Source: Plectrocnemia conspersa (Eukaryota; Arthropoda; Insecta; Trichoptera; Polycentropodidae). From it: a stretch of DNA of 64,000 nucleotides. The DNA is taken from contig VTFK01000162.1 in NCBI GenBank assembly GCA_009617715.1, positions 310,001 to 374,000 of the forward strand, read 5' to 3'. Of the stretch, positions 49,281-64,000 are shown in pieces. Position numbers and translations under genes: made by a program. The notes beneath the pieces are model-generated. The model was not told the origin of the DNA, searched no databases, and saw only the letters and a list, made by a program, of their open reading frames with translations. The stretch's first letter is position 1; every line of letters starts with the position of its first letter.

Positions 49281-52200
49281 TTAGTCTGCCACAAACAATG
49301 AAACCATCAGAGAAAAATATGTATGATATTTATGATACTATTTATTTTGTTTTATTCCCAAATTTATTAAAAAATAAATTAAACGCCAGAAAAAAATATA
49401 TATTTCGATCTCTGTCTCTTATCTTTTTAGATTATTTAAAGAAAAAATCAAATTTTAACGTAACTTTAAACGTTGCAATTTATATTTATCGACAAAGTAT
49501 ATATCTACAGTTACACTAAATTTAGGGATTTAAAAACAAACTTGTCTCAGATTTACAACTGTTTATTATATTTTCCATTTTACTAATAATTTACTTGATA
49601 GTTAAGATTGAATGTTTTAATAAAATATCAGTATCTTATGTTATGTTACAAATCTGTATTTTGAAACACATCTTATTTATTTTTACAAATACCAAAGTGT
49701 GTGATACAGTTAGGACTATAAGTATAATATTTATTCTATAAAATAAGAAGGATAGCCAAAAGTGTCTGTTTAAATTCCACTTTATACTTTAGTAGTCTTT
49801 CAACGAAATACAGCTTTTTATTGTAAAAAGAAAAGGAACGATATAATCTAACAAAAATAACAAATCTCTTTGCCTTTATAAAAAGAACGACAATATATCA
49901 CGCGTTATTCGTATACTTTACATTATAAAAATATTATTTTCATATTAAACTATATTATATGGTTAAATATGGGCTATGGCAAACATATTCTTTATCCAAT
50001 TAAATAATGTATTAACTTTCTATATAAAAGCTTTTATACTTTACGTTTTGTATTAATCTTTTTACATCCATCCATACTAAATGGATATTACACATTACAA
50101 ATTCAAACGATATTCTTGTTTGGTTTTCATTACAAGTTTCAAAAGAGAGGCAATGTTTTATTTTATTTAACATATTTAATATAAATCGAACGTGTATCAT
50201 ACATATAATTTTATATTGAATAATTCACAGACGTTATATGATACTATTTGCTCTAAGATAAACTCTTAGGAATAATACATATTTTTCTTATATTATAGAT
50301 ATAAATATTTTACGAACACAGCTCCGTCGTTGAAAATGACATTTTTACACACTTCCGGAACAGTAGTAGTGCTCTTGTGAATTATCATCTTCTATGCGGT
50401 ATGTTTACTGTCACGAAAGTGCGGTATTATATAAAACAGTCAAAACCCCTCGTATTACTCGGAACTAATGTATGTAAGAGGCTTCAAATATGCGTTCAAT
50501 ACACAAACGGAACGTTTAAAAATATTTTTTTTATAAAAATAATATTTCAGTATAAACTTATTTATATATTAGAACATATTTCAAAGTTAATGCCAAGGTC
50601 GTATGCTTCTTTTTGCTCAATTCGGAACGAATATCAAGTTGTAAAAATTTTTTAAATAAGATTATTTTATGCAAATTCAAGTTAATTTGTAAAATCATTG
50701 CATACTATATATCAATATTTTTAGCACAAATCGTTCATAGCTTGAATGTTCATAATAGCGTGCGCAATCCTATTGCTGATAGCGCTACGCTAATTTGCTT
50801 CCATAATCCCAATTGACTTCATAGAATCAGCTTAATTAATGCAAGTTCAAAGTCGAACATTTACCGTTGAACATTTTACACGGTCAAATCTTCACAAAAG
50901 CCATAATATGTGACCTTCCTCGGTGCCCTTTCTAAAGAAGGTTCGCCATTCTCTTTGTATGTTTGACGCTGAAATGTAATCTAATTTTCAGGACTCAAAT
51001 GTAAACTAAAACTTATAAAAATGCTTGTTTATTATATTATATAATATCTAACACGCGATAATATAATTAAAATAACAATCGTTCGTTCGGACAATAAACT
51101 TTAAATGTTTATTTATTAAAACTAAACTAGTAGGTAAAACTAATGTAATGTAATGTAGCAGCTCAAATTAGATAACAATGTTCTCAATCTGCTCTTAACG
51201 TTTCTTGTTAACATATTTAAAACCGTTTTTTAAGAAATATAGAAATCGAGGCTTGTCTTGAACTTTCAATTAAAAAATAGAGGTCAGACACTTGTTTTTT
51301 TTTTAAGTTGACACTAGCTTTTTTCCTTTGGCATTTTATTTTCTGTTGATATTTATAATATGTAAAAAATAATTATATTAGCTAAATCAATTAATAAAAT
51401 AATAAATATTACAAATCTGACCATCGTGACTTGACATTGTTTCTCCAATGCGTCATGACGGGCATTATCTGCTTAACTTTCAAAGAAGTAGCTCATGGCT
51501 CTATCTGCATTTATTCTGACCTTTAAGTCGGTGAATTTTTATCTTGTTAAGACAAAGTTTGTTGTTAAAAAAACTTCGCTGGTATGAGTCCAAGTTGAAG
51601 GGATTCTTGAAGTTCGGATGCCGATAAACCAGAATAATCTCAAATGCATCTCTTATCAAATCGACAAATATTTCAATACTTTCGTACTATGTTATGGTGC
51701 ATACTTTGTGACTTTAGCTGTTGAAATGTTTCTCACGGTGGTGTTCACGAATTGTAAAGAAGCCCATTTTTAATTAACCATGATTCATTGATTTGATGAA
51801 CCTACACATTAAAGTCACCAGTCGGCACCCACCGAGATCGTAGATTAAAAGCCAACCAATATTTTACACAATTTCGCTCATTTGAAGGCGACGACATCCA
51901 GAAAAAATTAATATTTAAACTAAACTTTTTTCTAATAAATATAAAAATAGAATTGTAGAATTTTCCTTGCAAAAATAATTTCTTAGAGATAATTTTTCAG
52001 GGTCTTGCTTTCTATATAATATTACAATATGACATGTATCAGTGCTTTTCTAACTAATTTATCAATGCATACCTAAATCATGAATGAAAAATCCTTTAAC
52101 TGAATAATGCAAATACTATAGAGCATTTCCAAAAATAGGATGATGACGATGGGATTCAAAACGAAAACGAGTTTGATAAAATTCATTCGTCAAGTACGCT

Positions 52201-55200
52201 TTCCTAAAGTTAGTCATATTAATTGTAAAAAAAACTTTTTCTGGTTATTGTGTTATTAAGCTTATTTATTTTTTCTGATTTTAAATAATTTACTAGTTTT
52301 TTTTATTATATCTTAGTATATCACCATTATGCATTAATTGTGTTCATAACCAAGATTTTAATTATTCGGAACAGAGAGTCATCGTTCATGCGCGAAATTA
52401 CGACCGCAATCATGAGAGAGGATTTCGCTGCCCCTAAACAAGACTAATTAGTTTCGAGTCCGTGTTGAAAACTTTAATAATAAATTTCAACAACCAACAG
52501 GTACAGCATTCCCGCAACAACGCTCTATTTTCCCATGATCGTATCCTATATTCGGACACGAGACCATTAATCATACTTTTCCTGACCTTTTTTGGCGAGC
52601 GCTCCTCGTTTCATTCATGAGTGTCGAAATTGAGTTTTTATATACGCATATACATTTCAGTGAATGGGGATGGAAATTTTGTTTTATTAAGATTTTTTTC
52701 TATCTTGTGTGTGTAGATGAAAAATAAATCTCCATGAGAAATTTTAAGCTCGGAAATGCTTACTTGCGGATCGGCATGGCAGTTTTGTATATCGCAAGCA
52801 ATAAAGCTACCGATGGTTCTCTTTTGGAATTCACCTTGGCACGTTTATTCAGCACGTGCCGCATTTTCGTAAAAAGGCATCAGGGGCATATAAATCATCC
52901 AGTTTTTGCCAAAATGTGAGTGATGAACTACCGGCGCGGTGGTAAAAAATGTAGGAAATTAACATTCGGAATATTTTTAAAGCGACCCTTCACAGACCGC
53001 AAATTTTATACGTAATAAACTAGAGTTGACGATTTATTTTTTCACATCCAAAATTTGCGTTTCCTCATACACGTAATTTGTCACTGGATATTGTACAGTC
53101 GTTGGAATGTGGCGAAAAGAAGTGCTATCCTTCATTTACATATTCCGAGTTGAAACTCTAAAGCAGAGAAATGAGCAAAGACACTTATCAAGCAAATCCA
53201 CCACTTTTGATCAAATTGATTGCCGCAAAGTTTACTCTAAAGTGTTTCGTGCTATAAATTCGTTAAAAAGTTTTTCCTTGTTCGCCATTCGCGTTACACT
53301 CAGCCTGATAAACCATTTCTAGCCGACTTTATCCGAATTTATTCCGTTCTATATATAGAAATAACGACCAAATTGGCAACTCTGACCTCTTAAAGTCCGA
53401 GCGCTTTCAAGACAAGACAACAAGAGTGTTATAGTATGTACATTCTATACTTGCATGACTACTATATGAGAGTTTAATCAATACTTGGGTTGCAGATATA
53501 TTATTATATCTAAATAAAAACAGTTTTAAGCAAATTTTTAAAATACGAATATTCTTATTTTTTTAATTTAATTTGTACATGAATATTTGCATTGATTTTA
53601 TTTTAGTTGTAAAATATCTATAGTGTACTTTTACATTTTAAAATATTTTTTATGACCCAAAGAAGGTTTTTCAAGTCAGATAATGATTAATATGTACTTA
53701 CTATACACAGAATAAACAAGTCAAAAAATTAGGAATATAATAAAAAATGCTGTTTTTAACTTTTATCCAACTAAATTATATATTTGTAGAGAGTATAAAA
53801 GCAGTACTTAGACGCACATTTGAAAATATGCACTTATAACTCATTGAGAGCATTTCGCAAATCATTTAACCCAAAAGACCTTTTCAAGATCAATTGAACG
53901 GCACAGATTCGATGTATGTTATACTTAATTAAATACTATGTATGCGTGTCTCGAATATATGTATTTTAAAATATAACTTAGAACATCGTTATCTAATTTA
54001 TACATTGTAATAAAATATTTTTTTATATTGGTCATAAAAATGTTACTACTTTCAATAATTATTATTATTTCATATGAGTGGTGTAAAAAAAATTTTATGG
54101 AGTTGTATATGAGCTTTGGGAAGATTGCCTCGGAGATTATCCACAGATTATTATTAAAAATTTCGTGCTTCCAATCCGATGCTTTTAGTGCAATATGCAA
54201 AACATTTGCTCGAAATCCGCATTTGACCCATTTCTCGGATCGCAACAATGATCATCAAATATGAAACGTCAATATGAATCGAAGCGGCAAAGTGGAATAT
54301 GCTTTTATCATAACGCAGCGCTGGCTGTGCACTACAAAAGCATACAGTAAAATTACTACATTAATGCAGTATTATTCTCCTGCGGCTCGTGAGAAAATAA
54401 AAATTATTCGGCATGACATTTCGGGTTTGGTAAAGACTGAAATTTGGTATTCAAATGTTAAAATAGTACCTGGTTTTGGCCGATTCGTCCATAGTTTGTA
54501 GCCGATACGGCAATCGCGATAATTGCTCTAGAATGGCGGCATATGATATGACATGAAAATATGCAGTTACTTCCCAAGTTGCTTTTTAAAACAAACATTA
54601 ACGCCAATGTGGGTACATAAGTGTATGCTATTTTAAAAATAATATATCTATTTTTAAACTCTCTATTATCGTAGCTATACTTCAATGAATCATAAGTATC
54701 TTATATAAGCAAACAGTATGCTACTTTATATAAAGAGCTACCAATTATCTTATTATTTTAATTAAATTAAAATATTAAATATTAATATATGGTTCATTTT
54801 ATAGTTTGATTGTTTTATATTCTATGCAATAAGGTATATAACATTTTGAAAAACATCAATAAAAACATGATTTTTTCGATAGGACAAGTTATTTTAATTG
54901 TGTATGTATGTTTACTTAGTTTATTTATTATATAATTTTAGGTGCATATTAACTTCATTTTGAGTAATCAAGATCTCAAATGAGGTCAAAACACCACTAA
55001 CATAGATTACACGTACATTTTATGTACTAGATGTGATAATTTAACGATACCTTAAGGAATAGAGTAATTAAAACAAGTCGTCTTAAATATGGCCCCTTGT
55101 AAGTAATTGTATTTAAAATATTAAGTTACCCATTATGCTTTAGAATACTGAATATAAAAATCTGTTATTTGTTGTGTTTCTGGGATATTTTATTTAACGT

Positions 55201-56487
55201 CCAGTCAGTTAACACTTAGATTATGTATTTCAAGACAACAACAAAATGAATAGCCATTAGTGTAAATTGATTAATTACATCATTGTTAATCTTCTAAATT
55301 TGTAGGTACTGTTATTTTGGTTGCGTTGTTAAATTTTATTGATAACAATCTGATGTATTAAACCTGTCTTAGATAAGCTGATTTTTGCTTTATTTTGTTT
55401 CGTGTTCATTAAAATTTCATCTTTACTTCGGAAAAAAAAGTCGGGCAAAGCAAAAATATTTTTTATTAAATTGAGTAATATTTAAAGCAGTTTTTATTTA
55501 GTTCATCCTTGCTACGATAAGCTGTTTACTAATATATTTTTAGTCAAAATTGATTACACTGAGCAAAAAGCATTGAAAATGCTATTGACTATTAGGAATA
55601 AAATTTATTTGAATAGTATTGTTATTGTTTTATGATTGTAAATGATTTTTTCCAATATTATAAATAAAATCCCATCTTATATTTCCACATACCTTATATT
55701 TTATGTATGAATACATTGTCGTAGAATAATTGAAACAATCAACCATTCATCATTTAATACCGTCGCCATGTCTAGGAAGATAATTCAGCAAAAGCTCGGG
55801 GTGTGTCCGAACGAAGATGTATAGTCCTTAAGGTAGAGTTTTTCAGAATTGGAGAGCCAGGCCGACCTTTACACTTTTCCGACGAGCGGCCACATTTTTC
55901 TTTATTTTTTTTTCTTCGCTCGTATAGAACGTCGCGTCGAGTTTTATTTTTTATTCTGTTTTTATTTGCGTTCAGATTGTTCAAAGGCGCAACCTTCGTT
56001 CGGAAAATGGAAAATCTCATTACTGCGACAGTCGCGTTTAATGGCATAGAACAATTCACGTTTCGGATTGAAATGTGTATTGTTTGCGTTTGCATCGACA
56101 TCGGTTTTATTAATGGAAAAAAAAGGAAGGTGAACTTCCAAGAAATGAGAATAATTGCATAGAAATTGCTGCATTAAGGAAATGCGTCGATCATCGTTAT
56201 TACGATAGTAATTAATTTCAATAACTAGTATTGTTAATATATATAATTGATCTTAACACATTTTTATTTTTGTTCTATAAGATTATATAAAATTAATTTA
56301 TTTGTACATATATTTTTATTTATACGCTAATAGAATTTATCTTTGTTCTATGAAAAAAATTTTCACTGATATTAATAAATAATTTTTTTTTTTATAATAT
56401 CTGTTGACATTTTATTATTATTTTAAACTTACATTTAACTAGCACGATAGATCAATGTAATAGTTATTCATCATCAAATGTTCTAAA
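49281..56487. other. Long intron stretch, no supported gene
   Basis: The stretch is A+T-rich with less A+T-rich islands at 50300-50420, 51420-51900, 52370-52640, 52730-53400, 54100-54560 and 55770-56110. Several 60-120-codon frames cross the islands on both strands (for example 55803-56162 + and 55772-56101 -) without family signatures. I read them as chance frames in unique, possibly conserved noncoding DNA. Confidence 0.4.
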
Positions 56488-56575
56488 TAGGGATTGCAAT
56501 AATACTGGGATTTTAACCAAGAAAAAAATAGTCAATATCGGTATTAACGGTATTGATATTATTATTATTTTAATT
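56488..56575 (+). repeat. Solo terminus related to the 48591 element
   Basis: TAGGGATTGCAATA is identical over 14 bases to the tip at 48591. It is followed by degraded GGTATTAACGGTATTGATATT repeats. No opposite end is visible, so this is a truncated copy. Confidence 0.4.
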
Positions 56576-56776
56576 AATTATTATTAAAAAAACGCTACAT
56601 TAAAAATAATCTGAGTACTGCTTGCATGTTTTACAATGTTTATTAATTAGCAAAAGCAATTATTGTTTCGATATATCAAATATTCTAAATATATAATTAT
56701 CGCTTTTAATGTTTACTACAATCCAGCAGAGATGATTATGTTTTATAAAATATTATAGTGATTAGAAATTGTTTTT

Positions 56777-56926
56777 TTAATATATTTTACACTTTTTTAA
56801 ATTATTAATGATATCATTAATATATAATATAAATAACAATGGTCGCAATTTAGACCCCTGTGGTACACCGTGAGATATTAATTTCCCTTTGGAATATGAA
56901 CTTTTTGTTTCTTTTTTTTAAGCATT
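56777..56926 (-). pseudogene. Non-LTR reverse transcriptase fragment (motif B)
   Basis: Read on the - strand, a 49-codon frame contains ISHGVPQGSKLRPLLF followed by ILYINDIINNL, the motif B region (HGVPQGS.LGPLLF..YIND) of Jockey/CR1-type LINE reverse transcriptases. It ends at a stop soon after, and no YADD motif follows within reach. The usual QGS.LGP reads QGSKLRP. Only this central segment survives between A+T-rich DNA on both sides, so it is an old dead fragment, separate from the one at 10326. Confidence 0.8.
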
Positions 56927-59084
<2,158 letters not shown>

Positions 59085-59168
59085 CATTCCGTTTCAATTG
59101 CGCCTATCCTCAGTAACGTATCCCAGTCATAAATTCAGCGTTTATAAATTTAAATCATATCCTTCGAG
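59085..59168 (+). CDS. Candidate 84-bp cassette exon in the Ih intron
   Basis: The acceptor TTTCTTCAG (AG at 59083-59084) and donor CGAG|GTGAGT bracket 84 bp. The block is open in the one frame compatible with the Ih exon (phase 2 in and phase 2 out), adding about 28 residues (IPFQLRLSSVTYPSHK...). Skipping or inclusion would both preserve the channel frame and regenerate the Arg codon before S1. Against it: an insert at the N-domain/S1 junction is not known to me in HCN channels, the peptide matches no family, and such pairs arise by chance in 45 kb. Treat as a hypothesis. Confidence 0.2.
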
Positions 59169-61756
59169 GTGAGTATTTGTACATTTGCGAACCGAGATTA
59201 CTGCGCCAACACTAATATAAAGTGGTACATTCCAATTCCTATACATTCGCACGGCTTCTTCGGCACCTTCTCTCAAGTTTTACCCCTGTCTATTTATACA
59301 CAACCTGAAACCCTGTGTGTTGCTCGTGTAGATATTACGTTTATGCGCTCAACGTGGTGTATACCTGTAGAACGTGAAACTTACGTATATAAACCCAGGG
59401 ATGCCAAATGTGTTCATTAATATTCGAGCGGCAAAAGCGACCGACGGACTGAATTTTAGCCCAATTAACTTAGTACATTAAAGATATACTGTAGATTTTT
59501 CCGTTAATTATTGCCGGATGTGTGAAAATTGTGGAGCGTGAGCTTATTTCGTCGGATATCCTCTCTTTAATGTATAAATTCAATACGTAGTTGCGTACGA
59601 TATATGCATATGCATTATTTATGGTAATAACAATTCTAATTTATAGGACTTGCTCTAATTGTTTATCTTCCTGTGTTTGTTGATACTCGCGTATAATTCA
59701 GTTGATGTATATTTGTAAAAACAAACAAACATTTCCTTTTTTATTCAAGTGTAATAATAATATATTCAACTTTGGTATATTAGTCTAAATGGTTATTCTA
59801 GAAATTTCAATCAGTTGATTTTTACAATTTTAGGTTATAATTTGCGTCTGATTATGATTGATGCTGACTCACTTTAAAACACCGCGAAGAATGAATTATC
59901 TTGAGTTTAACATATGCATGGTTTTAAAATACAATCATGACGGTCGTTAACAAAGAGTAAAAATAACAATATTAATTTTGCGCATGGTAGAACGCATTGT
60001 TTATCGCGCATCTTTTCCAAACAAAGAGTAGTTTTTTATAGATTTTTTGATTAATGACGGTTATGCTGATAAATGGTTCGTAAAATATAAACTGGGATCG
60101 CTCTTCTCGATATCTCTTCGAGTTGGTATTTTCATTTGTTTGTAATGGTCATTAGAATTACATCTAAATTATTTCTACAGGTGTTCAGAACCTTTACAAT
60201 AAAAAAAATGTTTATACTCATATATATTATATCCTATTAATTTATTTGATCCAAATAAGAATTGTAATAGATATTGTAATTTATTAAATATTTATTTTTA
60301 TAATAATTATTGAATTTAATAATCGATGAATAAAAATCGTTCAAAGTAATATTTAATTTATATCAAATCGTTTTGCACATTAACTAACTTTAAAAAAAAT
60401 ATTAAAATTTTGCTAAAATTATTAAAACAGTAATTAGTTGATCATGCATACCCTACACTAATTCTATATTTGCTATGTAACATATTCGGTTCATACCCCA
60501 TTATAAATTAACTAACGGTTAACGTTACGACAAAGTTATATAATAATAACCAGTTAATATTTCACGGTTGATTTTCTTGTTATTAACTTTTAAATAATTT
60601 CATATAAAAGGGTACGTTTATATTAAATATAAAAGAGCCTTAATTTTAAAATATGTTCATTGGCATATCGTGAATCGATGAAAGGTTAATTTCACTTTTC
60701 GTGCGAACTCTCCGAATTGTGGCTTTTTGGGTATTGATTTTAGTTTCCAACCGACGTACAATTACATAAATTGGTTTATCTATTATTAAAACTGTGCTCA
60801 GTGAATAGATGTTTGTACACAGGTAATGTTTAAAATGCGTTGACTAAAAAATGTATACAAATGCGTCCTTCTTCAATCGTAACCTCGGTCCAATTTTGTA
60901 GGTAAATTCAGTTATATAATTTAAATACAAAAAATAAGTCCTTGCTTTGTGTTTCTCAGCCTAAAATAAAGTCGTCCAAATTGAGCGAAAGCTTCGGCGA
61001 GTTTGGCAACCGTAGATTTTCATTCTTGCGAAACGATGTGCAGAATGTTTCGATTTCGTTCATGACACAATTATACGCATACATTGATTGTTTGTTTATC
61101 GAAACAATTCGACTGTTCGAACGGAAACTATAAACGCGTATGTTCTGCGCGAGTCTGTTATCTAATGGCCTACCACTATTAACTGAATTGTGTATCCTAA
61201 CATTATGTTCGATTTTATTACCAGTAATATTAAAGAATCTATTCTGGAATACACTAACAACATTCTAGTTTAAAATAATATAGTTTTGTTAATAACTGTA
61301 TACCGACGAACTTAATTAAAAATATAACTCTAGTTTTAAGTAACGAATAACTTACATTATCACATTTCACCCTACTTATATTTTAAAAAAAAATTTTTGC
61401 CTGTAAAAAGACAGAAAATAGATAGAAAGGAGCCAAATAAATTGTATTGTTAATGTAAACATTCAAGACTAATTTTAACATAACTTTTTCCAGAAAAAAA
61501 ATGTTTTTTTTTATGGAAATTCTACACTTTTCCTTCGACAAAATAATTAAACAGCACAGTTGAGCTAAAGATTTTTTTTATATACAAAAAAAGTATTTTT
61601 ATATATAATAAATTTATCTATTTTTAATCTTCCGTTGCAATATGACAGATGTTAACCCAGTGCATAAACACAATCAGAGTCTGTAAATCAGTAGTATCTA
61701 TTTTAATATTTAAAAAACTATTATCACAGCATACAATAAATTGATTGTCACTATTC
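59169..61756. other. Intron sequence, no recognised gene
   Basis: Less A+T-rich at 59170-59560 and 60640-61140; otherwise A+T-rich. The 83-codon (59169) and 63-codon (60942) frames have no family signature. The first begins at the donor of the candidate cassette exon. Confidence 0.4.
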
Positions 61757-61950
61757 ACGACTAAGCTCAATTTAATTTCGATTATTTATCACGATATGTA
61801 TACGTGAGTTCAGTAAAATCAAGAAAAACATTATGTATGATGATCGATCAGAATTATAATTAATTATAATTACTAATCACTCAGACACGATATAAATTGA
61901 ATTGAATCTATATGAAATTCGAACTAATTACAGATTTATATCACTGGTTT
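61757..61950 (-). repeat. tRNA-headed SINE, decayed copy
   Basis: The - strand order matches the 42250 element. On the + strand it reads TTTAATTTCGATTATTTATCACGATATGTATACGTGAG, then a gap, then CAGACACGATATAAATTGAA, then ATGAAATTCGAACTAATTACAG (box B region) and ATATCACTGG (box A region). A short palindrome (AATTATAATTAATTATAATT) interrupts the body. Confidence 0.6.
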
Positions 61951-63188
61951 CTATTCTTACTTGATATTATATTCTACTGTATATATTTGTTATTGTCAAT
62001 GTTTTCATTTAAACTGTACCACAAAGATGCAACTACCTGATTTATATCTAAAATTACGCGATTTTTAATTGTATCTGGTAGTATCAGTAGTCCTGTAATA
62101 AAGACTAAGGCAATAGAAACAGCGTTTATATTAATGAAACAAGCATCTCTGCCCTCTCTCTTTGCTTTTTCAGTCCATTATTAAACTTGAAATGTACATT
62201 TAATACTCATAATTATTTTTGTGTATTATTATAACCCTTTCAATGGTTTTAAACAGTTACTAAAATAATTGGGATATATCAAATGCTTACTCATATTATC
62301 GTTTAATATCAATTATTTTAATTTTATTTAAAAATTAAAACACAAAAACTCTTGACTCAGTTAGATTCATTGAAGATCTTTTATTTTTATGGTCCTTTTT
62401 TATTATGTGAATTTTTTCATAAAATAATATTGGGAGTACGGTAACATTATTATTTAATTTTCCCTCAAATGTAGAGTTAGAATATTTTTATTAAAAGTTA
62501 TTGAAACATTGTAGGAGGCTAGAAAAATATCTAGCGACGTTTCCTTCTTTTTTAAAATTTATTTTGCAAGCCATATATTAGACCCTAAGATAATTTGCTA
62601 ATTTATTTCTTAACATGTCCATGAACAGAACGATGAAGATATTTTTAAGATGTATGTATGAATAAATATTAGAACTAATTAGTAATTTTCGACTTAAAGT
62701 GCATTTAAGGTCATTGATATGTTTCGATATTATTTACATTTGAGGTCATCGATATAAAAATTTAAAAATATAAATATAAATCAGACTAAACTGACTTTTT
62801 ATTTGATATAATATTTTTATCCCGCATTCCATACTATAAATTTAGTAAAATAATAAAATCCACGATACAAAAAAATACTAGCTATAAAAAAAGTATTGCT
62901 ATAATTTTTTACTTTTTTCTCATTAAAAATTCATAATAAAAATCTTTCGTAGCTTTTCAAATCAATAAATATGATATATGAATAATTTTTATCTTAATCA
63001 ATCATAAAAATTCAATTACTTAAAATCTACAAAGGCTACCTTTTTACATACAAAATTAGGCTGAAATTTTCTTTTGACAGTGTATCATATAATATGTATA
63101 TATGTTTGCACAAAATCCCTAGGTTTCATATCCACTAATTAATAATTATCATTATAAACCTTCTAATGTACAATTTTCTTTGTTACAG
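61951..63188. other. Intron sequence, no recognised gene
   Basis: A+T-rich throughout, ending in a pyrimidine-rich tract and TTACAG acceptor (63183-63188). Confidence 0.45.
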
Positions 63189-63244
63189 GTGAGACGTTCA
63201 CGTCAACTATTTTACATATTCTCGTTGATATTATATTCTTAATG
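63189..63244 (+). other. Exon-like 56-bp segment with strong splice sites
   Basis: CAATTTTCTTTGTTACAG| at the left and AATG|GTAAGT at the right are both good splice signals, with CTAAT 26 bp before the acceptor. The only open frame starts with two bases of a split codon and reads ETFTSTILHILVDIIFLM, a membrane-like peptide. That frame needs a phase-1 upstream exon. Joined to the Ih exon (phase 2) it would give a TGA stop at once. It could be a poison exon, an exon of another transcript, or chance. Confidence 0.3.
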
Positions 63245-64000
63245 GTAAGTCCTTTGAATTATACATTTTGTGGCTCATAAAACCATTGTTGTAAATATTG
63301 TATATGGGTTCCGAGGAAAAAACATGTTTGTGGGTCGACGGTCTCTTGAGGCCGAATTGGAGTAAGGACGGCCCAAAAGAAAAATAAACCTTGAACTAAC
63401 GTTAAAAATGTGCTCACCGAAAAATTTATTTATACTGCACATCTAGATTAAAAGCGTGCAAACGATGCAGAATGAACCGAACAACAATACATAAATCACT
63501 ATCTTTCCGTAAACTTTCGAAACGCACATGCAACGTACAAAGTTTCCCAAGCAAAGCCAAGGCGACTCGCTTTGACATTGCGAATAAGAAAAAACTATTT
63601 CCCATTTCATAAGATACCGGATAAAATATTCGCTTCCGGATTTTTTCACAATTCAATGATCGCGGCCAACCTTTGTTCGATTATTATCTAAAAAATATAA
63701 ACCTTTGTAATATATAATATTTTCGTTTGCTTCACCCGTATAATCTGATTTTCCACTGGCCAGCAGCTCTATCGGTCGTATAATTGTAACGTCATTGCAT
63801 AAATTTAGACAGTAAGTGGTACACTTGCAACCAGATTCTTGTCTTAAGCAACAAAATAAAAATTCTTGTCGATGAATCGCCATCAGGACTAATGTAAAGA
63901 CGAACAATTTCTCTAAAGATCAGTAAAACAGAAGTATTTTTCTTTTATTGATTATTTTAATATTGTTGGAATCGCAATTTTATAAATTTTTTAATGCTTT
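63245..64000. other. Window end, noncoding
   Basis: A less A+T-rich segment at 63300-63660 carries overlapping - frames (76 and 68 codons, plus an 84-codon one at 63653-63907) with no family signature. No FYWD-type S1 exon of the channel is found before the window ends. Confidence 0.4.

Noticed and set aside
55772..56162. Opposed 119- and 109-codon frames
   Set aside because: No domain, and both strands are open over the same Phe/Arg-rich block; most likely composition-driven.
63189..63244. The S1 or next coding exon of Ih
   Set aside because: The phase does not fit (immediate TGA) and the peptide does not match the FYWD start of S1.

Overview
The window looks like insect intronic DNA, with a lepidopteran (moth or butterfly) genome the best guess. 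It is strongly A+T-rich (roughly 70% or more by eye) and full of decayed transposons. It has tRNA-headed SINEs, long noncoding stretches and spliceosomal splice signals, with no bacterial-type gene packing. The Lepidoptera assignment is inference. No mitochondrial, viral or prokaryotic gene cluster was seen.

Only one protein-coding segment is convincing: a 411-bp internal exon at 18586-18996 on the + strand. It encodes the N-terminal cytoplasmic part of an Ih / HCN hyperpolarization-activated cyclic-nucleotide-gated channel and ends just before transmembrane segment S1. It has a branch-point-like TACTAAT, a TTTCAG acceptor and an AG|GTCAGT donor, and is phase 2 at both ends. A possible coding first exon (13532-13593) ends in the matching phase. 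The S1-S6 and cyclic-nucleotide-binding exons were not found and presumably lie beyond 64000, so the intron 3' of the exon would exceed 45 kb. Two further exon-like segments in that intron (59085-59168 and 63189-63244) have good splice signals but are unproven.

The rest is intron or 5' noncoding DNA with mobile-element relics. From left to right: a GC-rich island (227-490); a broken mariner-type transposase (1462-1930, - strand); two decayed SINEs (2335-2720); a small inverted-repeat element (3821-3942); a CpG-rich, promoter-like block (7430-7640); a broken Jockey/CR1-like reverse transcriptase (10326-10850); and a possible hAT-type relic (10961-11683). Next comes a nested cluster of two TTAA-flanked miniature elements between two copies of a G-run repeat (16787-18150), and then the Ih exon. 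Downstream are a degenerate ~270-bp tandem array (19461-22030), more SINE copies (25338, 42250, 61757), an inverted pair of an unclassified repeat (33370-33712 and 41268-41610), a 268-bp tandem duplication (39332-39780), a perfect 18-bp inverted repeat in a GC-rich patch (43566-43607), hAT-like termini (48591, 56488), a second RT fragment (56777-56926) and a 147-bp AT microsatellite (57107-57253).

No cluster of genes works together here. The window is best read as the 5' half of one large neuronal ion-channel gene and the transposons that have expanded its introns. Most long open frames are chance frames in A+T-rich or repeat DNA.
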